A stretch of DNA of 64,000 nt. It comes from Mediterranea massiliensis. Its GTDB lineage: Bacteria; Bacteroidota; Bacteroidia; Bacteroidales; Bacteroidaceae. Shown one piece after another: positions 35,265-43,888 of this stretch (the stretch's first letter is position 1; each line of letters opens with the position of its first letter). The notes beneath the pieces are model-generated. The model had not been told where the DNA came from and did not search any database. It saw only the letters and a program-made list of their open reading frames with translations. The position numbers were made by a program, and so were the translations under genes. The DNA is taken from assembly GCF_900128475.1 (NCBI RefSeq), contig NZ_LT635836.1, forward strand, positions 62,001 to 126,000. Direction: 5' to 3'.

Positions 35265-36536
35265 GTGCAACCACTGGCAGAAAGGCTTCGGCCCAAAACA
35301 TTAGACGAATACATCGGCCAGAAACATCTGGTCGGCCCGGGAGCGGTGCTCCGCAAAATGATTGATTCAGGACACATTTCATCCTTCATTCTGTGGGGAC
35401 CTCCGGGAGTGGGAAAAACGACGCTGGCACAAATCATCGCCAACAAGCTGGAAACGCCGTTCTACACGCTGAGCGCCGTGACCAGCGGCGTGAAGGACGT
35501 GCGCGACGTCATTGAGCGTGCCAAGAACAACCGGTTCTTTTCGCAAGCCAATCCCATCCTCTTCATCGACGAAATACACCGTTTCAGCAAGTCCCAGCAA
35601 GACTCTCTGCTGGGTGCCGTCGAACAGGGCATCGTGACACTGATCGGCGCCACGACGGAAAACCCTTCGTTCGAAGTGATCCGCCCCCTGCTGTCGCGCT
35701 GCCAGATCTATGTTCTCAAGCCTCTCGAAAAAGACGACCTGCTGGAACTGCTCCAGCGGGCGCTGACCACCGACCACATCCTGCGCGAACGCCACATCGA
35801 AGTGAAGGAAACCACCGCCATGCTGCGCTACAGCGGAGGCGATGCACGCAAGCTGCTCAACATATTGGAACTGGTTGTCGAGTCGGAGACGGGCGACAGC
35901 ATCGTCATCACCGACGACATGGTGACCGAACGCCTGCAACAGAACCCGCTGGCCTACGACAAGGACGGCGAGATGCACTACGACATTATCTCCGCCTTCA
36001 TCAAGTCCATCCGCGGCAGCGATCCCGACGGTGCCATCTACTGGCTGGCCCGCATGGTGGAAGGCGGCGAAGACCCGGCCTTCATCGCCCGCCGCCTGGT
36101 GATATCCGCTTCGGAAGACATCGGGCTGGCCAATCCCAACGCCCTGCTGCTGGCCAACGCCTGCTTCGACGCCGTGATGAAGGTAGGCTGGCCCGAAGGC
36201 CGCATCCCCCTGGCCGAAACGACCATCTATCTGGCCACCAGCCCCAAGAGCAACTCCGCTTACATGGCCATCAACGATGCGCTGGAACTGGTCCGGCAGA
36301 CCGGCAACCTTCCCGTCCCCCTTCATCTGCGCAATGCCCCCACCAAGCTGATGAAACAACTGGGCTACGGAGAAGACTACAAGTATGCCCACGACTATCC
36401 GGGGCACTTCGTCCGCCAGCAGTTCCTGCCCGACGAACTGAAAGACCACAGCATCTGGCATCCGCAGGAAAATGCGGCCGAAGCCAAACACAAGGAACGG
36501 ATGCAGGCGTTGTGGGGAAAAGAACGGTTTAATTAA
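35265..36536 (+). CDS. rarA: Replication-associated recombination protein A (AAA+ ATPase)
   Basis: 423 aa, GTG start. It begins PLAERLRPKTLDEYIGQKHL, with Walker A GPPGVGKTT (near residue 46), Walker B ILFIDEIHRF and sensor GATTENPSFEVI. The C-terminal RarA/MgsA domain contains SIRGSDPDGAIYWLARM and YGEDYKYAHDYPGHF. RarA acts at stalled replication forks. It starts 12 nt after the DUF5686 gene. Length and motifs are typical. Confidence 0.95.
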   Translation: MQPLAERLRPKTLDEYIGQKHLVGPGAVLRKMIDSGHISSFILWGPPGVGKTTLAQIIANKLETPFYTLSAVTSGVKDVRDVIERAKNNRFFSQANPILFIDEIHRFSKSQQDSLLGAVEQGIVTLIGATTENPSFEVIRPLLSRCQIYVLKPLEKDDLLELLQRALTTDHILRERHIEVKETTAMLRYSGGDARKLLNILELVVESETGDSIVITDDMVTERLQQNPLAYDKDGEMHYDIISAFIKSIRGSDPDGAIYWLARMVEGGEDPAFIARRLVISASEDIGLANPNALLLANACFDAVMKVGWPEGRIPLAETTIYLATSPKSNSAYMAINDALELVRQTGNLPVPLHLRNAPTKLMKQLGYGEDYKYAHDYPGHFVRQQFLPDELKDHSIWHPQENAAEAKHKERMQALWGKERFN

Positions 36537-36568
36537 ATATAAAATATCAAATATAAAATATTAAATAT
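36536..36568. repeat. AT-rich inverted repeat, left of the four-helix-bundle gene
   Basis: The sequence is a run of AAATATAAAATATCAAATAT-type units. Its complement appears on the other side of the gene at 36925-36952 (AATATTTGATATTTGATATT...). The pair therefore frames the small gene. Confidence 0.5.
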
Positions 36569-36606
36569 ATGGGGAAAAGGTTTATATACTGAATGACAAA
36601 TCTGTT

Positions 36607-36933
36607 TTGTTTGCTATAAGGATTATCAAATTATACAAATATTTAAAGGAAGACAAGAACGAACAAGTCATGAGCAAACAACTTTTACGGAGCGGTACTT
36701 CAATAGGCGCCAACATCAGTGAGTCTGTTTATGCAGAATCTTCCTCTGACTATATACATAAACTTGCTATCGCCCAAAAAGAATGCTCTGAAACATTATA
36801 TTGGTTACAAATTCTAAAACAGACCAATTATCTGACCGAGAAACAATTTCTATCTATAGATAATGATTGTAGAGAACTTATCAAGCTACTAACCGCAACC
36901 ATACTTACAATGAAGAAAAAAAATAATATTTGA
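36607..36933 (+). CDS. Four-helix-bundle protein (23S IVS / Avd-like family)
   Basis: About 108 aa from a TTG at 36607; the start is uncertain. SKQLLRSGTSIGANISES (near residue 23), IHKLAIAQKECSETLYWLQI and a final helix LIKLLTATILTMKK are the signature of the family first found in 23S rRNA intervening sequences. In-frame sequence further upstream (GEKVYILNDKS) looks like part of the protein, but the only ATG (36569) is one base out of frame because of a G4-A4 tract. So either a non-ATG start is used or the gene has a homopolymer slip. Function is unclear; relatives bind nucleic acid. Confidence 0.8.
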   Translation: MFAIRIIKLYKYLKEDKNEQVMSKQLLRSGTSIGANISESVYAESSSDYIHKLAIAQKECSETLYWLQILKQTNYLTEKQFLSIDNDCRELIKLLTATILTMKKKNNI

Positions 36934-36952
36934 TATTTGATATTTAATATTT
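36925..36952. repeat. AT-rich inverted repeat, right of the four-helix-bundle gene
   Basis: AATATTTGATATTTGATATT followed by TAATATTT is the approximate reverse complement of the left repeat at 36536-36568. It ends 8 nt before the next start codon. Confidence 0.5.
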
Positions 36953-36959
36953 GGATAAC

Positions 36960-37916
36960 ATGAAAATTGTAGCGCTCGACGGCTATGCCGCCAATCCCGG
37001 AGACCTCTCCTGGGACGAAATGAAGAAGTTGGGCGAATGTGTCGTCTATGACCGTACCGCCCCCGCAGAAGTAGTGGAACGCGCCGAAGGTGCCGACGTA
37101 CTTCTCACCAACAAAGTGGTCATTACAGCCGAACACATGGCCGCCCTGCCCCAGCTGAAATACATCGGTGTGATGGCTACCGGATACAACATCGTAGATA
37201 CTGCTGCCGCCAAAGAACGTGGCATCACCGTGACCAACATTCCCGCCTACAGTACCGACTCCGTGGCCCAAATGGTCTTTGCCCACCTGCTGAACATCGC
37301 CCAGCAGGTACAGCACCACTCCGAGGAAGTACACAAAGGCCGCTGGACCAACAGTCCCGACTTCTGCTTCTGGGACACGCCGCTCATCGAGCTGGCCGGC
37401 AAGAAAATGGGTATCGTCGGCCTGGGCAACACCGGCATGAGAACCGCACGCATCGCCATCAGCTTCGGCATGGAGGTGTGTGCCTATACCTCCAAATCGC
37501 ACTTCCAGCTGCCACACGAAATCAAGAAAATGGAACTGGACGAACTGTTTGCCGAATGCGACGTCGTCAGCCTGCACTGCCCCCTCACCGAGCAGACCCG
37601 TGAGATGGTCAATGCCCGCCGCCTCAGTCTGATGAAACCCACTGCCATCCTCATCAACACAGGACGCGGCCCGCTGGTCAACGAACAGGACTTGGCCGAC
37701 GCCCTGAACAGCGGACGCATCTATGCCGCCGGTGTCGATGTCCTCTCACAAGAGCCTCCCCGCGCTGACAACCCGCTGCTCACGGCCCGCAACTGCTACA
37801 TCACCCCCCACATCGCCTGGGCCAGCACAGCCGCCCGCGAGCGTCTGATGCAGATTGCCCTGGACAACCTGAAAGCCTATCAGGAAGGCAAGCCCATCCA
37901 CGTGGTAAACAAATAA
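36960..37916 (+). CDS. D-2-hydroxyacid dehydrogenase
   Basis: 318 aa from ATG 36960. It has the NAD-binding GLGNTGMRTARIA near residue 154, the catalytic arginine in INTGRGPLVNEQ, the glutamate in VLSQEPP and the histidine in TPHIAWAS, the Arg-Glu-His triad of the family. ALDGYAANPGDLSW at the N-terminus resembles hydroxypyruvate/glycerate dehydrogenases. The substrate cannot be fixed from sequence. It is separated from rarA by the four-helix-bundle insertion. Confidence 0.88.
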   Translation: MKIVALDGYAANPGDLSWDEMKKLGECVVYDRTAPAEVVERAEGADVLLTNKVVITAEHMAALPQLKYIGVMATGYNIVDTAAAKERGITVTNIPAYSTDSVAQMVFAHLLNIAQQVQHHSEEVHKGRWTNSPDFCFWDTPLIELAGKKMGIVGLGNTGMRTARIAISFGMEVCAYTSKSHFQLPHEIKKMELDELFAECDVVSLHCPLTEQTREMVNARRLSLMKPTAILINTGRGPLVNEQDLADALNSGRIYAAGVDVLSQEPPRADNPLLTARNCYITPHIAWASTAARERLMQIALDNLKAYQEGKPIHVVNK

Positions 37917-37943
37917 ACCGTCGAACCGACAGACATAAAACAG

Positions 37944-37982
37944 CAATCCCTGGCATCCTTCCATCAAAGATGCCAGGGATTG
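37944..37982. terminator. Bidirectional terminator between convergent genes
   Basis: CAATCCCTGGCATC and GATGCCAGGGATTG form a perfect 14-bp stem. T-rich sequence occurs on both sides. Confidence 0.85.
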
Positions 37983-38010
37983 TCATTCTTATAAAGAAGC
38001 ACGTCTTCGG

Positions 38011-38973
38011 CTACCAGGCCCAGTCTGCTTCATTCCAAGTGCTCTCCACACTGTTCTCCACATCATCGGGCAAGTTGCAGAAGAAATCAAGGCCTGTGTT
38101 CTTCTCCAGGTCGTCGATGCTGAGGGCGTAGGTCTTCATCACGTCCGAAGGGGCAAAGTTGTCGTACTCGTAGCCATAGTCATCGCGATGCTCCATCCAG
38201 AAACCGATGGCATGATATTCATTCCCCTTTTCCGCCAAGATGGCCATGTAGTAATACTTGGGGCAGGCCAGTCCCTTCTTGGTAAAACCATTGGCATCCG
38301 TCTGCGGCAGAACGCCGTCGTTTCCCTTACGGGTACCTGTAAAGTTCACCAATAGCTGGTCCACAGTTCCTCCCTTCGTGACATACAGCTTGGTATACCC
38401 TCCGGAACGGGCCCATTTCTGCACCAGAATCTCGAACGAAGCCCAGAATCCGCCATTGAACGAACTCATCTGCGGGCTCATGTTACTGTAATAGAAAGTC
38501 TGCGCATTGGCCTCCTTCGAATAGACCCGATCTTCAGATGCGCACAAGTGCCCTTTATCGAACCCGTCACTCTTGTGGTTGCTTTCTTCGGGACACCAGC
38601 CTCCCGGCAGTTCCAAGTCCGTGGCCCATGCATCATCCGACCGACTGACATTCTTCTGTGAAGTCGTTTCGTCAAAGCTGAAAGCCACCCACGCCGTATG
38701 TTTCTTATCCTTCACCCACTCATAGGCATAATTCAAGATTTTCTTGCCATCATAAGTTACCGTATGCTCTACATAATAATTTTCAGGATTTAAATGGGGC
38801 ATGGAATAATCAGTCACAAACGATTTTCCTTCTACCGGATCATTGGCATTGGTATTTTCTCCTGTAGTTGGAGGTTCCGGTTCCGGATTGACTGAAGAAT
38901 CAGAGCCACTGCACCCTACCAATAACAAACTCAGGAGCATTATAAAAAAAGAATCGATTTTTCTCATAATCAT
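38011..38973 (-). CDS. DNA/RNA non-specific endonuclease, lipoprotein
   Basis: 320 aa. The lipoprotein signal has a lipobox LLVGC near residue 21, followed by a Pro/Glu-rich linker. The nuclease domain is of the NUC1/beta-beta-alpha-metal type: DKGHLCASEDR (near residue 138) is a variant of the usual DRGH motif, with Lys replacing Arg, and YYSNMSPQMSSFNGGFW contains the metal-ligand asparagine. It is probably tethered to the outer membrane and degrades external nucleic acid. It lies downstream of a TonB receptor and lipoprotein on the same strand, behind a terminator. Confidence 0.88.
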   Translation of the reverse strand: MIMRKIDSFFIMLLSLLLVGCSGSDSSVNPEPEPPTTGENTNANDPVEGKSFVTDYSMPHLNPENYYVEHTVTYDGKKILNYAYEWVKDKKHTAWVAFSFDETTSQKNVSRSDDAWATDLELPGGWCPEESNHKSDGFDKGHLCASEDRVYSKEANAQTFYYSNMSPQMSSFNGGFWASFEILVQKWARSGGYTKLYVTKGGTVDQLLVNFTGTRKGNDGVLPQTDANGFTKKGLACPKYYYMAILAEKGNEYHAIGFWMEHRDDYGYEYDNFAPSDVMKTYALSIDDLEKNTGLDFFCNLPDDVENSVESTWNEADWAW

Positions 38974-38994
38974 ATCAGGTTTATAATGGACGAA

Positions 38995-39029
38995 AAAGGG
39001 GATATCACAGGCATGGTGACATCCCCTTT
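38995..39029 (-). terminator. Terminator after the anchor-J lipoprotein gene
   Basis: AAAGGGGAT and ATCCCCTTT form the stem. On the minus strand the hairpin is followed by five T, separating the lipoprotein gene from the nuclease gene. Confidence 0.75.
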
Positions 39030-39049
39030 GACTATTGACTTAAAAATGC

Positions 39050-40891
39050 TTATTCAGCTTGCTTCAAAGAATCTTTAACATATTCAAATTTGCCTTTCGA
39101 TACAACTTCATACTGAATCGTCCATGTTGTTGTAGAGCTACCATCATAAATACCAAAATTAATTGTATAAATAACAGGTACTCCACTCTCCGCAGGAGCT
39201 GCATCAGCATACAATTTCTCTAATGCATGCGGGAAAGCCTCAGGCAAACGCTCCCACATCAAATTTTCGATGTCGGCATCACTCATATCATTGTATGTTC
39301 CCTGTCCCTTCCAAGCACTTACACGGAAATCGAAATTATTCTGATAAGCAGAACCACCATAATAATAATCATTATTGCCATAACCCGTTACATACTCAGG
39401 ATGGTTTTCCTTTACCCAATCCGTTATAGCCTGATAGAACGCTGCAACTTCAGCATTACCCTTCTGTACAGGCAAATCAATAGTTACGCTTGGAGAATAT
39501 ACCCACTCAGAACCATCAAATCCATAAGGTCTTGTCTCAACATATACATTATCCGTATACTTCCAAACATTTACCGTATCATTATAAACATACTGATCTG
39601 AATAAGCTTTGTAATTACCACTTCCTGCATAATAACGATAAATAACAGTACATGTATCGCCATTCAAAGGATATTCAATATTCTTCAACAGATAATTTGG
39701 AATATAATTTTCTGCCTTTACACTAGAACTAAACGATTTATCTTCAGCAGCATCACCCATATCAGCATAAGCATCATAAGGAACTGACAATGCTTTTCCC
39801 GTATTACTGAATACATACCAACCTTTACTTGTCTTTTCATATAAAGCAAAACGAAGCTCTGTATTAACAGGAGTCGGAATATCATTACCAATAACGATAT
39901 TATCAATCTGATAAGTTGTTGTCTTCTTATTATTCTTATCCCCCAAATAATGATATGCTACATTTATCGTTTTACCACTGTAGGCAGCTAAAGACATGGC
40001 ACCAGCTGAAGCCATAGTACCATATTTATTTGCTGGTTCCTGAGGAATTGAGAAATTAGCCGTCACATTAGTCTTGCTAGCAGTAGCGAGATCCTTGCCA
40101 TCGAAGTTCTCCAGAATATAAACTTCCAAGCAATCAGCGTTCCAATATCCAACACAAACATCCCAAGCCAATTGTTTTTCTGCATCTTCTATTTTAATAG
40201 CAGGAGTAACAAGCCAAGCTTCAGCAACACCATCTGCATAATTAGCTGTAAATTGCAAATACTTATTTTTATTATATTCCTTAGCTTCCCACAAATCACC
40301 GGTTGCACTGACATACCAGCCATCCAACTTCTCAACATCACCTGTAGACAAATCTTCAAAGTCATATTGAGCTACCGGAGCATCCATCTGCTGAGGAACA
40401 CCATTTTCACTATATTGATATTCAACAAAGGCATAAGTCCCCGTACCTGCATCAGCCATCTTCTCGTTCAGGATCTTATACATTTTACCTTCTGTATTCT
40501 TATTCAAATACGGTGCATAAAATCCCTCACCATGAACTATAGTATAATCATCATCGACTAAAGATAAATAAGGTATATTTCTATATTTACTATTTCGAAT
40601 CTGAATACGATAAGTGATATTAGCAGAGGAGCCTTGATCTACTGTAAAATATTTTTTTGCCAACCACTTAGGAATAAAATTGTCTGGCTGATTATCTGCA
40701 GAAAAATACTTATCAGACTTTACATCGCCTCCCATTTCTTCATAATCAGCATCAGTCAATGTATAAGCAATCTTTGTGACATTGGTAGGACGAGTCATCT
40801 CTTCCAGTCCTTCAAAATTATCTTCATTGTAATCGCAGGCGCCCAATGCGAGCAACGATGCCATTACGGGAATTATATATTTTCTTTTCAT
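39050..40891 (-). CDS. Lipoprotein with choice-of-anchor-J-like domain and internal repeat
   Basis: About 613 aa, starting MKRKYIIPVMASLLALGAC, a lipoprotein signal with Cys19; an in-frame start lies 12 nt upstream. An N-terminal module, YTLTDADYEEMGGDVKSDKY with NFIPKWLAKKYF, recurs at about residues 373-410 as SVPYDAYADMGDAAEDKSF and NYIPNYLLKNIEYP, an internal duplication. Between them is a carbohydrate-binding-like segment (YDFEDLSTGDVEKLDGWYVS, EAWLVTPAIKI) of the choice-of-anchor J type. It starts right after the TonB receptor gene and is probably its surface partner. Codon use is more AT-rich than its neighbours. Confidence 0.8.
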   Translation of the reverse strand: MKRKYIIPVMASLLALGACDYNEDNFEGLEEMTRPTNVTKIAYTLTDADYEEMGGDVKSDKYFSADNQPDNFIPKWLAKKYFTVDQGSSANITYRIQIRNSKYRNIPYLSLVDDDYTIVHGEGFYAPYLNKNTEGKMYKILNEKMADAGTGTYAFVEYQYSENGVPQQMDAPVAQYDFEDLSTGDVEKLDGWYVSATGDLWEAKEYNKNKYLQFTANYADGVAEAWLVTPAIKIEDAEKQLAWDVCVGYWNADCLEVYILENFDGKDLATASKTNVTANFSIPQEPANKYGTMASAGAMSLAAYSGKTINVAYHYLGDKNNKKTTTYQIDNIVIGNDIPTPVNTELRFALYEKTSKGWYVFSNTGKALSVPYDAYADMGDAAEDKSFSSSVKAENYIPNYLLKNIEYPLNGDTCTVIYRYYAGSGNYKAYSDQYVYNDTVNVWKYTDNVYVETRPYGFDGSEWVYSPSVTIDLPVQKGNAEVAAFYQAITDWVKENHPEYVTGYGNNDYYYGGSAYQNNFDFRVSAWKGQGTYNDMSDADIENLMWERLPEAFPHALEKLYADAAPAESGVPVIYTINFGIYDGSSTTTWTIQYEVVSKGKFEYVKDSLKQAE

Positions 40892-40912
40892 AAATTCTAC
40901 CAACTTTAGAGA

Positions 40913-43651
40913 TTAAAAATTCAGTTTCAGTCTCACGCTGTAAGTACGGCCCCATGCATAGAATACACGTGCATCTTTCCAAGTATGTGAAGAACCGTCG
41001 ATGGCATCGGTAATGTACTCCTGATTGAACAGGTTGTCGATGTTTCCATAGAGTGTAGCTCCAATCTTGCCGATGTTGAAACGATATCTTGCACTCAAGT
41101 CGAAGACGCTTGCATCCGGCATCTTCCAAGGGTCATCATAAGACTTCTCACCATTGGCAACCAAGTCACTTGAACTGAAGGACCATTCTGCATAGTTGCG
41201 ACCGAAATAGTTCCAGTCAAGACCAACACTGAGATCCTTGGTAATCTTGGCATCAAGTCCCAAAGCTGCTGTAGTCTGGGCAGAGTTACCAACCTTCGTT
41301 CCGTTCAGGTGAATGGTCATCGAAGCATGGTCTTCAGCCTGAATACCCGAAGCGTGAGTAATCTGTCCCTGGTTTGTCCAGCTCTTTACAGGCTGACCGG
41401 TAGAATCGTAGAAGTAACCCTTGGCATCGCAATCCCAGCGCCAGAAGCCCATGGAGAACATGCCACGTACATCCAGCCATCTGAAAGGTTTCGCAACCAA
41501 ATCCAACTCAATACCTTGGTGGATGGCATTGACGCCACTCATGTTGATACTGATGCGGTCCACGAACACGCCTTCGCTATTGTTCAAATCAATACCACGG
41601 CTCATGGTCTTGTTCATCCACTTCGTGTGATACAGGTTCAAGTTAGCAGTCAAGAAGCTGGAACGGAATCCATAACCCAATTCAGCTGAGAACACTTTCT
41701 CGTTCACTGCATCCGGGTTGGTCAAGTTGCTCGTAGTAGACTGGAGGAAAGCACCACCCGAGAAGAACGGTGCACGGCTGATATAGCCAATATTGGCAAA
41801 TACATTGTGATTGTCAGTCAGGTTGTAGTTCAAACCACCCTTGGCAGTCCATCCCAAGAAGTTAACGGTCTCCGACTTTGCATGTGCGGCATCATAGTAG
41901 AAGCGGTCATAACGCCAGTAGCCTGTGTTCGAAAGAGAACCGGCAACAAAAGCACTCAGTTTGTCCTTGTTGTATTCGGCCTGTGCAAACACACCTTCCT
42001 GCAGAGTATAACCGTCATAGTCACGATAAACTACATCACCCACCTGCAGTTTCTGGTTGACAAAAGCATCACCGGCTGCTGCTGCAGCATTGTTGGCCAC
42101 CAACACATTCTCACGGGAAGAAGAGTCTACGAAATAGTCGCCACCATAGAGGTCGCAAAGTTCATTGGTGTGTACACCTTTGTAATAACGGAAGTCGATA
42201 CCGCCATAGAAATCTACATATTCACCGAACTTGGTCGTATAAGTGGAAAGCAAACCCACCCAAGTGTGCTTGTTGTAAGACTTGGACATGGCCATTCGGG
42301 AACCATTCTCACTTTCCTGATTCAACTTATAAATTTCGTCGTAAGCAAATGTACCGTCTTCGTGGCGGAAAGTGGTGTTCAAAGTGCCATAAGACGCGCC
42401 ATACCACTGGCTTCGGTCTGTTGACTCCAAACCTTGGCCGGAATATCCGTAACCGTTTCCGATAGAAGCATAGAGAGCCGTACTCAACGAAGACTTGCTG
42501 TCAATCTGCCACAAGTGGTTCAACGAAAGCTGAGGTTTGTGGTAGGCATTGCGGGCGGAAGTCTTTCTTTCACCGTTCAGGCCGTAACCGAAAGTAGGAT
42601 TATACTTGTAAGGACTGTCGCCGTTCATATATTTCTTGGCCAGAGTCTGCCAACCTTCGATAGTCAGACCATCGTTATTGTTACGCTGGTTGTGCCACTG
42701 GGGAGCACCGAAGGCCGTGAACGACAGCTGATGGTTCTCATTGATACGTTTTGCTACATTGATAAACCAATTGTAGGCTTCATATTCCGTTCCCTGAATA
42801 TATCCGTCGGCCCAAGTCTTGGCGCCCAGCAGTGTCAAGGCCCAACCCGACTTGCTCATGCCGGTCGATACATTGAACATGATTTTATTGTAACCGTCAT
42901 TTCCCATGGCGTAAGAAATGGATCCACCCTTTTTGGCTTCAACCGAATTGGTCACAATGTTGATAGAACCACCCACCGAAGGAGCTGAAACCTTGGATGC
43001 ACCCAAACCGCGCTGGGTCTGCATACTACGGGTCACATCGGACAATCCTGCCCAATTGGACCAATAAACACCACCCCACTCCATATCGTTCATCGGCACA
43101 CCATTAATCATAACAGCAATGTTTTCCGATTCAAAACCACGCATATTGATACGCGAATCGCCGAAACCACCACCTTGCTTGGTCGCATAAACACCCGGAG
43201 TTGATTTCAGAATTTCCGGAAATTCCTTCGTTCCCAATTTTTCCTCAATGAATACCGGTTCAACCGTCGACACAGCCACCGGAGTCTTGCGGGCAATGGC
43301 CACGGAAGAAGTGATAACCACGTCGTTCAGCATCACCGCATCCGGCTGCATCTTGATGACGCCCAAATCTACGGAGGCTCCCTTCCGAGCAATTTTCTGC
43401 TTCAGGTCCTTGTAACCCACATACTTGAATACCAATGTCGCATTGGCAGCAACGCTTTGCTTGAAATAACCGTCCACGTCGGTCACGGAACCTTGTGAAG
43501 TACCTTCCACCATTACGGCAGCACCCACCAAAGGCTCGCCTGTTTCAGCATCAACAAGCTGACCCTTCACTGTAGTGGTCTGGGCAAAGGCAGACACGCT
43601 GCATACAGCCATCACAGCAATTAACAGGAAATGAATTAGATTTCTTCTCAT
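40913..43651 (-). CDS. TonB-dependent outer-membrane receptor
   Basis: 912 aa. A signal peptide ends at SAFAQ. The carboxypeptidase-like N-terminal domain reads VKGQLVDAETGEPLVGAAVM and GSVTDVDGYFKQSV. The plug domain follows (EEKLGTKEFPEILKSTPGVY, RINMRGFESENIAVMINGVP) and then the 22-stranded barrel, ending YAWGRTYSVRLKLNF with terminal Phe. No SusD gene is adjacent; instead the next gene is an anchor-J lipoprotein, then a nuclease. Substrate unknown. A -7 element lies about 60 nt upstream. Confidence 0.93.
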   Translation of the reverse strand: MRRNLIHFLLIAVMAVCSVSAFAQTTTVKGQLVDAETGEPLVGAAVMVEGTSQGSVTDVDGYFKQSVAANATLVFKYVGYKDLKQKIARKGASVDLGVIKMQPDAVMLNDVVITSSVAIARKTPVAVSTVEPVFIEEKLGTKEFPEILKSTPGVYATKQGGGFGDSRINMRGFESENIAVMINGVPMNDMEWGGVYWSNWAGLSDVTRSMQTQRGLGASKVSAPSVGGSINIVTNSVEAKKGGSISYAMGNDGYNKIMFNVSTGMSKSGWALTLLGAKTWADGYIQGTEYEAYNWFINVAKRINENHQLSFTAFGAPQWHNQRNNNDGLTIEGWQTLAKKYMNGDSPYKYNPTFGYGLNGERKTSARNAYHKPQLSLNHLWQIDSKSSLSTALYASIGNGYGYSGQGLESTDRSQWYGASYGTLNTTFRHEDGTFAYDEIYKLNQESENGSRMAMSKSYNKHTWVGLLSTYTTKFGEYVDFYGGIDFRYYKGVHTNELCDLYGGDYFVDSSSRENVLVANNAAAAAGDAFVNQKLQVGDVVYRDYDGYTLQEGVFAQAEYNKDKLSAFVAGSLSNTGYWRYDRFYYDAAHAKSETVNFLGWTAKGGLNYNLTDNHNVFANIGYISRAPFFSGGAFLQSTTSNLTNPDAVNEKVFSAELGYGFRSSFLTANLNLYHTKWMNKTMSRGIDLNNSEGVFVDRISINMSGVNAIHQGIELDLVAKPFRWLDVRGMFSMGFWRWDCDAKGYFYDSTGQPVKSWTNQGQITHASGIQAEDHASMTIHLNGTKVGNSAQTTAALGLDAKITKDLSVGLDWNYFGRNYAEWSFSSSDLVANGEKSYDDPWKMPDASVFDLSARYRFNIGKIGATLYGNIDNLFNQEYITDAIDGSSHTWKDARVFYAWGRTYSVRLKLNF

Positions 43652-43709
43652 AATTCTGTTTTTAGTTAGTAGATAGTGTTAATTAAACATTAAATTTTGT
43701 TTCCTCGTG

Positions 43710-43717
43710 CAAAGATA
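43710..43717 (-). promoter_or_regulatory. -7 element of the TonB receptor operon
   Basis: CAAAGATA reads TATCTTTG on the minus strand, 58 nt before the receptor start. Confidence 0.6.
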
Positions 43718-43814
43718 ATGAATATAATTCATATAAATATTACACGCATGCTACATTTTTTCAGAGTAGATAAGACTTTTTTTGCAACAAGAAGAAACGC
43801 GGAATATAAAAAGA

Positions 43815-43852
43815 TTGAAGCTCAGGAAAAACAATATTTTCCCGAGCTTCAA
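43815..43852 (-). terminator. Terminator of ettA
   Basis: TTGAAGCTC and GAGCTTCAA form a perfect stem with inner A/T pairs; T-rich sequence follows on the minus strand. Confidence 0.8.
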
Positions 43853-43888
43853 AATTGAGATTTGCTGTCAATTCGAAACCTAACCCCG

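Noticed and set aside
32589..35270. 893-aa ORF opposite the DUF5686 gene
   Set aside because: Codon-bias shadow; it shows no recognisable motif, while the plus strand has a signal peptide and family motifs.
36607..36933. Accessory Avd protein of a diversity-generating retroelement
   Set aside because: No reverse transcriptase or variable-repeat target is near, so only the fold family is claimed.
38011..43651. Polysaccharide utilisation locus (SusC/SusD pair)
   Set aside because: No SusD-like gene or glycosidase is present; the partner lipoprotein and nuclease are of other families.
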